Source: Macrolepiota albuminosa (Eukaryota > Basidiomycota > Agaricomycetes > Agaricales > Agaricaceae). From it: a stretch of 64,000 nucleotides of DNA. The stretch spans positions 667,074 to 731,073 of the forward strand of contig JAMWFC010000132.1 of the NCBI GenBank assembly GCA_027475525.1, in the 5' to 3' direction. Position numbers and translations under genes: made by a program. This document shows, in pieces, positions 31,665 to 44,158 of this stretch (position 1 is its first letter; every line of letters starts with the position of its first letter). The notes beneath the pieces were generated by a model. That model was not told the DNA's origin. It was given only the letters and a program-made list of their open reading frames with translations, and did not search any database.

Positions 31665-33860
31665 TTATTCTTTCCTGATCCCCAGTGCATTTCTGAACTT
31701 CTTGAAAACTTCACATGGTAGGGCTTTGGTAAATATATCGGCGAGCATGTCTTTTGTAGAACAATAATGAAGATCAATTTCTTGTCTCGATGCGCTTGCA
31801 TAGGAAGTGATGTTGAATGTCAATGTGCTTGGCTTGTGAGTGTGCAACTGGGTTTTGCGCTAATGCTATGCAGCCCTGATTGTCTGCGTGGATAACTGTC
31901 ATGTGTAGCTGAGGGTATCCGAGGTCTTGGAGAAGAACTCAAAGCCAGATTGCTTCCTTGGTGGCGTTTGATGCCGCCATGTACTTGGCTTCCACTGTTG
32001 ACAGCACGACCATGGGTTGTTTCTTGGCTGACCATGATACAGATCCTCCTGCTATGTTGAACATGAATCCACTGATGGAATGACGTGAGTCAATGTCTTG
32101 TGCCCAGTTTGAGTTGGTCCAACCGATGAGGTCTATTTCTTTGCTCCCACTTCTTCCAAAGACTAATGCTATTTCAGCAGTGCCTTTTAAGTAGCATAGT
32201 ATGCGTTTTGCAGCTTCCAGGTGAGTTTTCCTGGGATTGCTGCCATACTGAGTGATAATTCCAACAGAGTATTGGATGTCAGGCCGCATTTGAGTGGCGT
32301 ACAATAGTGCACCAACAATTTCAAGATACTTTAATCTGTTTGCAAACTTTAGATATTCCAAACATTCATTTTTGTTTTGGGGTGACTGCAAGATGGACAG
32401 GACTTGTTTGACAGTGGAGGGCATAGATATGGGAGTGCATTTGGACATACCAAAGCACGTGAGTATTTGGTGGATGTAGGCAGACTGGTTCAGGGAAACA
32501 GTGCATGCATGCCTGTCTTGTTTCACTTGGATGCTCAAGATGTACCTCAGCTCACCCAAATCTGAGATCTTGAACTTGGTGGACAATTTGGTTTTAAACT
32601 TTTGCAGGGTTTTGGGGCTCTTGGCAGTGAGTACCATGTCATTGACATACACCAAGACTAACATCATGATCTCACCATCTCTCTTCAGGATGTAAAGACA
32701 GTTGTCTGCCTGGCTTTTCTCAAAACCAGCCTTTGACATCACCTCATCAAGTTTGGTTTTCCATTGCTGTTCTGCTTGCTTAAGCCTATAGAGAGGCTTC
32801 TTCAGCCTAAGGTAGCTGTCAGTCCTCCCCTCAATGGTCACTCCCTTCTGGTATTGTCATGTATATCTCTTCTTCAAGGTCCCTGTGAAGGTAAGCTGCA
32901 ATGTCATTGACTTGATGAAGCTCCCAGTCCTTGCAGGCGACAATGGATAACAGAGTCTGCAGAGTGGTGAACTTGGCAACAGAAGAGAAGGTTTTGGTGA
33001 AGTCTTGACCATAGACTTGCGAGAAGCCCTTTGTGACAATCCAAGCTTTGTACTTGGAAATGTTTCTGTTGCCATCATGCTTCACACAGAACATGATGCA
33101 ACTTTCAACAGCTTTCTGACCTTCAGGAAGCATTGGGACCCATTCAAAGGTGCTGGTCTTCTGCAAAGTCTTGTACTCAGTTGCAATCGCCTCCTCCTAC
33201 TGCTTTGAGCAAGTGGAGGACATGGCTTCACAGTAAGTCTTTGGTTTATTCTCTCTGAAGGCAACATAGGCTCTATGCTGACCATTATGCTCTTCTTTGG
33301 AGGATTTGTCATTCATGGCTACAATGCCATAGCATTCAACCTGGTGACAGGTGTGCTTCAGATGATTTCTCTGAGACAGGTTGTTCCATTTGAGGTCTTG
33401 GGTGTGGTGGCAGCTGGTGTGAGCTCAGAAACAATGGGAGAGGTTTCTAAGATTGGTGTCTCAGCAGATGCTGGTGTTGGAGCCACAGAATGAAGTGCTT
33501 GAGCAGCAGTGACATCAGCAGTGTCCTCCAGGACCAAGGCTGCTAGGTCCTCTGCAGATGGTGGATTACCTTGTGCCTCAAACTCAGCTAAATCCCCAGG
33601 ACTTTCATATTCCATGAAACACACATCCCTAGCCATGATGAGCTTGCCAGTTTTGACATCCTCAAGTCTGTAGCCCTTTGTTTCATTGGTCCACCAGCTG
33701 ATCATGTGACATTTGACTGATGTGACTTCCAGCTTGCCTCCTCAGAGTTTCTTGGGGATATTGGCATATGCAACAGACCCAAAAATCTGCAGGTGTGAGA
33801 CATCAGACGTTCAGCCTGTCTAGGCCTCCTGTGGCATGACACTGTTCAGAGCAAAGGTAG
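31665..33860 (-). pseudogene. Copia relic: end of integrase, RT and RNase H
   Basis: A 5'-truncated minus-strand Copia pol. From high to low coordinates: integrase C-terminus (DVSHLQIFGSVAYANIPKKL, then KGYRLEDVKTGKLIMARDV), a linker, RT (TKGFSQVYGQDFTKTFSSVA, LYRLKQAEQQWKTKLDEV, VLVYVNDMVLTAKS) and RNase H (WTNSNWAQDIDSRHSISGF, DIFTKALP). The RT box reads YVNDM rather than YVDDM, which would kill the enzyme, and there are several stops and frame changes. No LTR pair or target duplication was found. Confidence 0.82.
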
Positions 33861-35052
33861 GTGAGCAGCTTCAAAGATTAAATTCGTTCCTTTGATGTAA
33901 CAACTGTTGAAGTAGATTTGAGGATGTGATGGAGTAGTGGCCCATTGTACCAAGGTCTAAAACATGTGATGTATGACCATCTGACAAATTGCAGGAAGTC
34001 ATGAATTTGAACCTTGCCCCTGTTCAGCCATTGGGGGGTTTTAGTGAGTGTTGTCCAAAAAGTGATCAAGTTCCACACTACTGTTGAAAAACATGTGTGT
34101 AAATGCATTCCTTCCCACATCACAATAGTCTTAGCTTAAATAAGCTATGAGAAAGGTTTAAATTCCCACTGTCTTGCTAAAGGGCTCTGGAGACATGACT
34201 ATGGCATGGGTGACAGAGCTACTTGTAATAGGGTAATGTTTTTCCAGAAAAAAGTAGGTTTGTAAATGTCAGGGCATGTGATATGTTTGACAAGGATAAT
34301 GATGAGTAGCTGTGGCAGTATTGATCACATCATAATGTTTTAAAGGTGCCCTGTGGCTGCACAGCCTACTACTTTTGAGAGAACATCTTGGTATTGTGAC
34401 AACAAAATTTGTATAATCTTGTTTCATATAAAATCTATCTTGTTCTCTCACAAGATGTGGTGTAAATTTAGGAAGTTAATCTGCACCACGTTTCCATTCT
34501 GGCTATAGTGGTTGGTGACCATTGAATATTGAGGTTTAACCACCAGAATGCTTTAATATTTCCTTTCAATTTGAACACTGCATAATAAACAAATTTGTTT
34601 GTCCAATTTCAACCATTGACACCATCTAACTACCAATCAATAAACCCTCCACACTGACTGTTAGAATTGAGAAAAGTGGTCACTTTGAGGCACAATAAGA
34701 ACCTGAACCCATCGCCATCTCTCAACCACTATCTGGTTTTCAGACAATATCTTCTGACTCTGCAAATATGGTCATTGAATTTGGACCAATTTGCAAGAGT
34801 TGCATAACCAGTAGTAACCCCACTCTGATTCCTTCTGGATGGAGCACAACATCTTTAAATAATTCTTGTGTAGACAGAGATAACAATGTATAACAACATC
34901 TGGAAACATTTATAATTGATTCTTCATTGTCAGGAACAGAAGCACACACTTCATCAAGAGAAGAAATAGAGCCAGACAACTGTAAATGGAAGGTGTTTAA
35001 TACAGTTCAACTCAGTCAGTATAGTCTTTTAACTTTTGCACATTGTTCTAGA
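33861..35052. other. AT-rich stretch, no gene seen
   Basis: No convincing frame or element. It may hold the decayed 3' LTR and first exon of the antisense gene of the G1-like relic to its right. Confidence 0.3.
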
Positions 35053-36005
35053 TCTTTGTGGATCACTCAGACTTCCCTCTCATTGCTGAGCAGTCTGGTC
35101 TTCATGATGCTCTCTACAAGGTCCAGGACTGCATTGAATGTTGTCTTGAACAATCCTCCTCTACCATTAAAAACTGGTGTATTTTTGCGGACACCATTTT
35201 AAAATTAATTAATAATAAGCATGCCAAGAATGCAGCCAAACAAGCTGCCCACAAGGCCAAAGAGCATGCTGAGGTGACTCTTTGCCTTCTCTTCCCATTC
35301 TTCATTCCTCTCCAGACCCACCACCATGAAGATGCTTGCTGTGCCCATGACTGCTATCAAAAGCATGACAGTAACATAGAAATGATGAATGTGTCATCTC
35401 CTCAAAGACTAACAACATAAGCCTCTTCTCTTTTTTAGAAATACAAATCAATGAATTGTTCATATGTTTTGTGCATTTTTTGCTCTCACTCCAGCCCACA
35501 CCTGAGGTGGCATCTGATGCCAAAAAACCATGACTTCAATCCTCTGTTGGTGCATTTCTTTTTCTCTATTACATAATTCTGCTCTAAATTTCCTCCCTAG
35601 CCTCCTATTGACCTGACAGATCTTGCACATAGCACTCCTTGACAAGACTGACTGCATACTTGCCAAAGATGGCAAGGTCTCATATGCTACCCTCTAAGCA
35701 GACTGCCTGCCAACAGCTTTTTGCACTGGACATAGCTCAACAATGCTGCAAACAACTTGTTGTGCATTGTGAGGCTGTCTAGACCACTCTCAACAAGCAA
35801 GCTATCTCTGATGTGGAGATCCAAATCAGAGAGCTTCAAGTCAGCTCCCCTTCTAAACCAGTTTGTCTTCCCAGTTTATTCTGCTCCATCTTGTACTCAT
35901 TCTCTCTGTTTTCCCCAGCTAGCCATCAAAAGCTCAGATGTTGAGATCCCTGAGCCAGATCCCAAGGCAGACAAGGTAGCTACTGCCATTGAGGCAGCCT
36001 TGTAG
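35053..36005 (+). pseudogene. Relic of the G1-type antisense accessory gene
   Basis: A plus-strand, exon-like set that matches the G1 antisense gene at 3735-5014. The best exon (about 35053-35274, after a TTCTAG acceptor) reads IFVDHSDFPLIAEQSGLHDAL against RFADESTFGRLSEQRGLCETL in G1, and ends EHAE before GTGACT where G1 ends EREE before GTAAGT. A later part gives HCEAV near HCDAV, and the last exon (SSDVEIPEPDPKAD ... stop at 36003-36005) parallels the acidic tail DDSDIEFQDLPQD of G1. Middle parts carry stops. It lies downstream of, and antisense to, the relic pol at 37049-40601, the same relative place as in G1. Alignment was by eye only. Confidence 0.6.
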
Positions 36006-37048
36006 GCTACATAGTCCTTACTGTAGCATACAGCATCAATAAATCCTTATTTCCTGCTCAATAAACTTGCTTTTGACATCTTTATTTTATGTGATATATA
36101 AGTGATGATCACCCCTTCTCTGCTGATCCAAACTACCTAGCGCTTCTTTTTTTCCTTACTTGGTTTGCTAATTTTACTTCAGCTTCTCTCTGAGCTTCCA
36201 ATCATGCAGAGCAACCTGCTTTTTCTTGGTTTCCCACATTGGACTGCTGTACCCACTACTTGCTTCCACTTTTAGCTAATCATGCAGGGTAACTCTTTGT
36301 TCTTCTCTTTCCCACTGATGGTTCTGGATGCATCCTGGCTGTGCCTCCCACTACTCCACCTGGTTTTTCTTCAGACTAGCTCGCTCTTCTTTCCTTGTGG
36401 CTTGCTAACTGCCTCTCTTTCTTGTTTTTCCCCACACCACTCTTCTAATCATGTGAAACAATGGGACTTTATTTCCCTGCACCACTACAAGGTTTCCTTA
36501 CTCTGGTACCATCCCCTTCCCTCTTTTGCTTATTTTTGATGGCTTAACATATGGATGACAGCTGCAGGGTGTTCCCTTCCAGCTTTTATGTCTACCGCTT
36601 GGTCTGGCTGACCATGCATTTGACTCTGTCCAGGCATGTTTTTGTGCATAAACCTTCAATTCTTTATGCTATGCTGTAGACACAAAATCGTATCCTGTAG
36701 TTTGACTAATACATTCTTTGCCATGTTCCCATCATTCAAAAGTCCTGCACTGGCAGACTCAAAGCCCAGACTCAACTCTACACATGTGTCTGACATGACA
36801 ATGACTAAAAATGTGACCATGTGCTTGTCATATTGATGTCAACATGTGCAGTCACACTTTTGAGGATGCTCGCTTTTGCTAGCAATGTCACAACACACCT
36901 GTGGTGTCCTCAGGTCTTGCCATTCTCCAACTTCTTTAGAATTCATGTAGTTTGTCTGTAATAACTGTACCAGCCTTTACATAATGTTACCACATGTTTT
37001 CCCTGCTCCTTTTCAGTTATAGTTCCACCAAGGCACAGGACAGAAATA
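36006..37048. other. Spacer between convergent relics, no gene seen
   Basis: T-rich sequence between the end of the antisense relic and the end of pol, matching the 5015-5714 spacer of G1 in position. No similarity that I can recognise. Confidence 0.35.
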
Positions 37049-39037
37049 TTATTCTTCCTGCTCCTCCTCTAGGTGTACATCCCTGAGGTAGAGGTCTTCC
37101 TCCACATGTCCCTCATTCTTCTTCTCCCTTAGTTCTTGTAATTTAGCAGGGGGAATATCAATCCATTCTTCAATACTAGTAGGCAGAGTGATTTGCTGCC
37201 TAGCCTTGTAAGGAATAACCCTAAAGGCTGCCACCCTTTCTTGCCACACAGTACCATCTAACTCTGCCACTATGTAGTTCCCTCCTTTAGTCCTAATCAA
37301 CACCACCATAGGTCTCCAATAGCAAGCAGACATTTCCACTTAGAGATTTAGCTGCCAGTATGTTCCTAACTAGTACTAAGTCTCTTGGTTTGAACTTGTA
37401 CTCCTTAATAGAGGCTTCATTTTCTCTTGTGAAGTTCTCTGCCCATCTCAACTTCTCCTTGCTGACTCTAGTCCTCATATCCTCTACATGCTGGTAATGC
37501 TTTGCCAGTGCTTGAGCCCTTAAGCCAATTAAGTCTTCTGTAGATACTGGTCCATCAGGCCAGTCTATCAACCAAGTGGCTTCTACCAAGTCCAAAGGTA
37601 GTATAGGATGTGCTCCAGTTACTAAGAAGAATGGGGAGCACCCAAATCACTTTTTAATAGTAATCCTGTCTGCCCACATTACATGCCAAAAGAACCAGTA
37701 CCACTTGGTCTTGTCTTCACAGGCTTTATACAATGCCTGCCTCACATCCCAATGTGGTCTTTCTATCCTTCCATTAGCTCTAGAATTATAGGGAGCAATA
37801 GTTATGCCCTGTATCCCATACTTCTTAGATAGCCAATGTACTACTTTTGTGAACTGCCCAGCATTATCTGTTACAATGGTGCTTATACAGCCCCATCTGC
37901 AGATCACTTCTTCAAATAGCCACTGCCCAATCAACTTGTGGTTGTCCTTCTTTAAAGGTCTACCCTCCATCCATGAGGTTAAAGTGCACCTCCCATGTAC
38001 AATATACTTGCACCTATTTGAACTTGGTGTCATGTGCATGGTATCCAAGTGTATGGTTTCAAATATACTGAGAGTATAAGCTACAACAGGCTGCCTGCAT
38101 ACTGCAACTTTCAATCTAACTTGTCAAGCATGACAAGTGTCTATATACCACTTTACATCAGCTTCCATTTCTGGCCACCAAAACCTCTCCTCCAGTAAAG
38201 CCTTAGTTGCAAAGGTCCCTCTGTGACCAAGTGCATCATGAGCTGACTTTAACATATACATCCTCCTATCCTTTTCTATGACTAGCTTGTGCTTCCCCTC
38301 TTCCCCTCTCTTGTAAAACCTTCCCTTGAGATCAAAGAAAAACTGTCTTACAAATCTCAGGAATTGTTCTTCTTTTACCTCTCTTGGTATCTTTCCAGGA
38401 TTCCTAAGCCAGTCCTGCACTAGTGGTAAGAGGTTATCCAAGGATTTCCCTTTCTCAGTTCTCATCTCATCTTGGTATTCTTCTATAGTGGAGGAAGAAG
38501 ACCCTTCTGGCAGCAAGAGTGTAGATAAAGTTAAGACTGCTACTGGATTCAGTGTAGTCCCTGCTTCTTGTAAGCCCAAGGCTATCCCTGTTCCCTGTCT
38601 CTACTCAACTTCACTTCCTCTTGCACATCCTCTGGAGTGACTGCTAACAAGTAGCCTCCCCTTGTATCAATCTCATCCATGAAGTCTTCTAACTTGAGGG
38701 GCACCTGTTCCTCCCAGCCAGGTACCTTGTTAATCTCATCTGGATACTCAAAGGACATTGGCTTTGAATTATCCAGTAAAGATTGGTCCACAGGAGCATA
38801 CTCCTCATCTCCTGGTTGCTTCTTCCTGTGAGATAGACCATCTATACTGAAAGTCTTTCCTGGCACATGCCTCAATGTGAAGTGGCACATAAGTACAGCT
38901 TCTACCCAACACATTATAGTAGCATTAGGCCCAATCCCTGGATTGCTCAGCATGCCCTTGAGGTATTTAGCATCACTCTCAATGATAAGCTTTCTGCATC
39001 CTAGTAACCAATAGCTGCTAACTTGTAATGCCCTCAT

Positions 39038-39214
39038 TGTCAGGTTCCGCTGAGTCGGGGGCTTTCCGGGAAAGCGACGCCCTTACGATGCGGACTTGAT
39101 CTACGGATACCCGGNNNNNNNNNNNNNNNNNNNNNNNNNNNNNNNNNNNNNNNNNNNNNNNNNNNNNNNNNNNNNNNNNNNNNNNNNNNNNNNNNNNNNN
39201 NNNNNNNNNNNNNN
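39038..39214 (-). mobile_element. G3-type LTR end next to a 100-N gap
   Basis: Exactly 77 bp (39038-39114) match the end of the G3 group LTR as seen at 61702 (TGTCAGGTTCCGCTGA...), with about two differences. They are followed by 100 N (39115-39214), after which the relic pol resumes. A G3-type LTR or element is inserted here, and its length is unknown because the gap size is a placeholder. Confidence 0.8.
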
Positions 39215-40410
39215 GCTAACCTCCTCTTCATCTCTTTCATAGCCTCCTTCTGTTTTTCCTCCCAGACAAAAGCCACATCATCTTTAGTGAGCCTATTAAT
39301 AGGCTCTGAGATCTTGGCATAGTCTTGGATGAACATTCTGAAGGTATCACAAGTTCCCAGGGATTTCCTAACCTCAGAAACATTGCAGCAATCTCCCCAA
39401 CCCATTACCACTGCATATCTCTCTGTCTCTGGCTTGCACCCCTCATAAGAACACAAGTGACCCACTACAGTAATTTCATCTGCACATAGCACAGACTTAG
39501 TCACTGAGAAGGTTCCTCCAGCATACTTGATGCACTGAACAACTCTATTCACATTGTTCAGGTGCTCCTATACAAAGGACCTAATCTCTTTATTCTCTGC
39601 AATAGTCTCATACCCTCCTCCTTCTAACTCATACCTAGTCTCAGGTCCTCTTATTGGAACATCATCAATATCAGGCCAAGTGACATGAGGTATCTCATCC
39701 TACAAGATATAAGTAACATCATCATGGAAGATGGGAACTGAATTAGTCCATCCCATTGGTAATGTCACCAATCTCAGAGCTCCATAAGGTGTCTGAAAGG
39801 TAGTATAGTCCCTAGACTTAGGGTCCAAAGTCCTCTCATCATATCCAACATAAAGATCACACATCCCTCCACATGCTCTTCCAGCAAAGTGGTTGGCCAG
39901 CTCTTCTGTAGCAGGAGGTACTCCAGAATGAGCTATAGTGACCTTGTTTAGTGGTTTTAAACTGTGCACAAGCCTTAGACTTTTCCCATTCTTCTTCTTC
40001 AGAACAGCAAACCACTGTGATCTATATGAGGAGGAGGAGTTTGACCTCTCATAAACCCCTGCTTCCAACTTCCTCTTAATCTCCTTGCACAGATCATTGT
40101 ACTTCCCAGGAGGTATGGGTCTGTTTTTCAACACCCAAGGCTGGTGAGGTACTACTGGCATAACAACAGGTGGAAAGTATTCCTCTTTGGACTTCCCCTT
40201 CTGACTGTCATTCCATGCAAAGGCTTCATTCTGCTGCATCATCAATTGGTGCAGTAACTTCCTCTCTTCTGGCCATAGAAACTCTCCTACATGTGCTTGG
40301 TCAATAATCTGTTTGCACTCCTCTGTGTACCTCCAAGTAGGTCTGAATTCAGGTGGATGTGAACTCAAAGTTGGCATGTCCTTTAAAGGATCACCAGTAA
40401 TATTCCTCTC

Positions 40411-40564
40411 TATCCTGAACTCCTCTGGTGTAGTACCCAACACAGGTCTAACTTTCTTGGCAACAGGCTTATATTTTCCAAACACTTTATCCTGAACTCC
40501 TCTGGTGTAGTACCCAACACAGGTCTAACTTTCTTGGCAACAGGCTTATATTTTCCAAACACTT
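40411..40564. repeat. Exact 77-bp tandem duplication
   Basis: Copies 40411-40487 and 40488-40564 are identical; they repeat the start of the relic pol next to a solo LTR. Confidence 0.9.
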
Positions 40565-40601
40565 GTACAGTTTCTTCCTGGCTTTTCCCCCCCCCCTCCA
40601 C

Positions 40602-41099
40602 TGTAAGGGCAACCTCTAGAGGCTGTGGCTCAGTCACACAGCTGGCAGAGGGAGATCCAAAGTGTATTAGAGTATGTACTGACAATATCATAGTAACTAC
40701 TCACCTGGCAGAGGGAGATCCAAAGAGAACAAGTCTAGGGATTCCCTATGCCAGGTTGGACGCTTCTGGGGCCTCTGAAGCATGGGAAACAACTGTACAG
40801 TACTACAAAACCTTAAAAACTCAAAAATTGCCTACACAAACAATTGCACAAATAAGGGGCAAACTCTGGCAAACTCTGGATTATGTAAGCAGTCTGGAAG
40901 CGGTGCTGAGTGGCCCACACTTGTCTGAATGGTAGCTAAAGAACCAGAACACCTCAAGGGCTGAGAATAGTACTAACAGATAGTGTTGAAAGAATAGAAA
41001 CAGTAAAATGAGATAATGTCAGAAGAAATAAGAGAATGAATGAAGGAAGAGTGAAGAGATAAGAAGTGAAGAAAGAAAGAAATGAGGAGTCCCCTGACA
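40602..41099 (-). mobile_element. Solo LTR of the G2 family
   Basis: About 498 bp, TGTAAGGGCAACC...CCCCTGACA on the plus strand, the reverse of the G2 LTR. No 5-bp target duplication is visible (TCCAC before, GTGAA after). It also joins a minus-strand pol relic to a plus-strand gag relic, so the join may be a rearrangement or a misassembly. Confidence 0.85.
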
Positions 41100-42178
41100 G
41101 TGAATTGCTTAGGCTGGAGTTTATTGAGAAACCTCTGCTTTCCAGAATATTATTGAAAGCACTCAACATAATAATATCTCAATTTTGTCATTAAGTTAGT
41201 GTGAATTGGAAGTGACATTCTACACTACTAAGCACCAGAACTATCAGTACTACTTGCAACCAAGTACTACATCTGGAGCCCACCACAAGGGGCTTTGATT
41301 TAAAAAGTGACCAACAAGTTACACCAACATCAAGCTCCTTATTGTGGACCTTCAAGTCTGGTTTATATCAAATTTAATACAGGATTTCATTTGCACCAAG
41401 AGGGTCTATCCTGCAAAACTAAAGAGAACTGTGTCTAAGCAATGAGTCAATACCACAGAGCAGGCACACAAGCCTGCAATCTGTAGCAGCAAGACCATGA
41501 CACTCAATAGTGCTGGGGACCCTGAACAAATCTTAAGATCCAGCCAAAAACTTGCTAATAATATCAATAATTCAAGTCTAAATATATCTAATACACAAAA
41601 TCAAATATAGAATATGCCTGCAGAAATAATGAGACAGAAGTTGCTGTTGTCAATGAGCTGTGATGCACCTTGGTTTATCCACACCCAGCCCACTGAAGTA
41701 TGATGCTTTCTTCAAAAGATGGAAAGCCTCTTCAAGGCTGCTGGGATCAATGATGAACAAGAACAAAAGGACAAAAGGAGAAGTTGATGGAGTATGTGGA
41801 TGTGGAGACTGACAGTAAATGGAGAGGGTTAGATAGTTTTGGAGAAGAGTCAACATACAACAATTTTGTCAAAGAAATACAAGACTCTTACCCTGAGGCT
41901 ATCTCCAATGAGGGAAGCAAGGCTGTGCTTCATTGGATCTGTTGAGAACACATGCATTTAGGTCAGCAGGATACAGAGGAAATTCATGCACCAGTTCAGA
42001 AGTTTTGAGCTGAAGCAAAGAAGCTAACAAGGGTGCTGGAGAATGGAGCAACTATTAGGAGTCAGACTTGTGAGAAGGGTGCTCAGCAGCAGAAGCAGGA
42101 GGGTTTTTAGAGAACTCAAGGATGGTGGCAGATGGAAGAGTCCAGCCTGAATTGAGGACACCACTACTACCTGAGAGT
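41100..42178 (+). pseudogene. G1-like relic, left part: LTR end, primer site and gag
   Basis: A plus-strand relic. TGGAGCCCACC at about 41276 equals the G1 primer site. Gag-like sequence follows from about 41690: FLQKMESLFKAAGI and YVDVETDSKWRGLDSF parallel FLQRMQSLFNHAGI and YVDAETEQEWRGFDSF in G1, then FVKEIQDSYPEAIS against FIKEVKESYPEAMD. Stops and frame changes are frequent. The relic is cut at 42178 by G3 and continues at 52889. Confidence 0.75.
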
Positions 42179-42911
42179 TGTCACGACCCCTCCCCTCCGG
42201 ATCCACCCTGGGACACCACCCGGGGCCCTCCCTCCGACCCCACAGGACACGCTCTGCCATCACAACTACTGACACCGCCATCACGTGCATCAAGGACCGC
42301 CATCAGCCGCCACCAGCCCTGATCAACGATTGAATCACGCCGCTCGCTCCCAGCCATCATGCATCATGCATCACAGCTGCCTCCACGCCCCACACGTGCG
42401 ATCCAGGTATACAGTCCCTGCCCGCTAATCAATGACTCCCGGAACCCATCCCAGACACTCTGGAACCCCGAGACCTGGCCCCGTAGTACTTATAGCATAG
42501 CTCCCTGTTGTATTCACTAGTCTTGATATTACACTGCTTACACTGTTTTCACTTGGTTACTTGAACTGTTGCGTGCCCTCTATTTGACTGGTACGCATTG
42601 ACTGGCATGCTTGACTGGCACGCTTGGATAATTGCGTGCTCTAAGATTGGTACGCACTTCACAACTTTAATTTACTAATTGGGTCTCGTCTTAGAACCTC
42701 CGGTTCACAACTCGACCCCCACCTGAACTCCCCAGCTACCTACCACCCAAAACCCCCGGACCAAGTCCCCTCTCCCAGGATTTCCCTGTCCACGTCTTGA
42801 ACTCCAGAGTCCTAGCCCCGGAGTTCCAGACACCCGAGTATCTGTGGGTCAAGTCCGCATTGTAAGGGCGATTGCTTTCCCGGAAAGCCCCCAACTCAGC
42901 GGAACCTGACA
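42179..42911 (+). repeat. 5' LTR of G3
   Basis: 733 bp, TGTCACGACCCC...GGAACCTGACA. Diverged copies are at 52156 and, in reverse, at 61702. Confidence 0.92.
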
Positions 42912-43054
42912 TAATATCAAGACTCCCTCCTTACACCATTCTTGATGGCTACGTATACTCACACTTACTACCCCACGGGAACCTGACATAATATCAAGAC
43001 TCCCTCCTTACACCATTCTTGATGGCTACGTATACTCACACTTACTACCCCACG
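42901..43054. repeat. Exact 77-bp tandem duplication at the LTR edge of G3
   Basis: Copies 42901-42977 and 42978-43054 are identical and span the LTR end and the first codons of gag (ATGGCTACG). Confidence 0.9.
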
Positions 43055-44114
43055 GGCGCCCGGTACCTGATCATTACTCCGCACAGACCCCCCACCCCAT
43101 CTACCCACCCCTCCCGTACGAACCTCCATATCTCCACCGCCACTGGGCCCCTGACCCATCTCTCTATGATCTGGGGCCCTCAGCCAGCTGGGCCCCTCTG
43201 CCCAACTTAGCCATGGCACGACCCGTGGAGGTCCTCTCGTACCAGAGCATCCCTGGGGGCCTGCCGGAGACCCCACCAGTACCCAGTGGACCTCACCCAA
43301 TTTTCCCCAGCGAGGGCCCCTTTGCACCCACCCCCTACTACGGCTACCAGCACCCCGTTCCTCAACCCTGAGAATCCCGAGGACCCCCCTACCCCAACTA
43401 CCCCCCTCGTCACTACCCGGCCGCCGCTCCACCCGCTCGGACCCCTCCCTCGCCAATGGGACGACGACGCCTCGAGGAGTATGAACGGCAACAGGACGAG
43501 ATACTCCGCTCTCTCAGGATCTCGCCGGAGGACTTCGCGCAACGGGCAAGGGTGCTGCTCACAGAATTCAGGCACAACAACTTCGAAGGCACTCCAGAGG
43601 AATGGGCTCATTGCTTGGTCAAATTCGGGGATCGCCTCACGTGAGGAGAACTCCCGGAGCAAACTATGGTAAAGTATAGGCGCAATACGATCCTCTGAGA
43701 TGAATTGCAGCAGCTGCTCGATGAAGTCCACGCGTCCCCCTCCCCTCGACCCCTCAACGACCCCGCGGACCCAGGTCGCTCGATTCACGTTCGACGGGAA
43801 TCCCCAGAACTGGCCCTGGCAGCCCTGACAGCCCCGGCAGCCCCCACTCCGGAACAATGACAATGGGAAGAGCGACAAAACACCTCAGCCATATTGCGGT
43901 CACTCAACCCGACTGGAGGCCTCTTCGATCAACCCGCTGTCCGCACGGTAGGCTTGTCAATTTGCCGCAGAGCTAACTCCGTTCTTAGTACCTTCGAGAC
44001 CTGGGGACAGCCCCAGAGACCCTTGGAACCGCTCCTGCAAATAGACAACACCCGACTTTTGCCCCCGGTGAACCCCGGTAGAGCCCGGGTGGACACCCCC
44101 AGCACAGACGACAT

Positions 44115-44158
44115 GCTATGCTACATCAACGAGCTCGCTATGCTACATCAACGAGCTC
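44115..44158. repeat. 22-bp tandem repeat in G3 gag
   Basis: GCTATGCTACATCAACGAGCTC occurs twice in direct succession. It shifts the frame by one base; period 22 sets it apart from the 77-bp set. Confidence 0.85.

Larger units (their letters stand above)
37049..40601 (-). pseudogene. Pol relic of a G1-like element
   Basis: Clearly related to G1 pol along its length: KYKPVAKKVRPVLGTTPEEF at the start, RT FQTPYGALRLVTLPMGWTNS, RNase H CRKLIIESDAKYLKGML, integrase HDALGHRGTFATKALLEERF and HLDTMHMTPSS, and the C-terminal YIVAELDGTVWQERVAAFRV. Stops and small indels break it at several points, including the YIDD region and the zinc finger. About 70 residues of RNase H fall at an inserted LTR stub and the N-gap (39038-39214). 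Gag is missing: the sequence ends at a solo G2 LTR at 40602. Confidence 0.85.
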
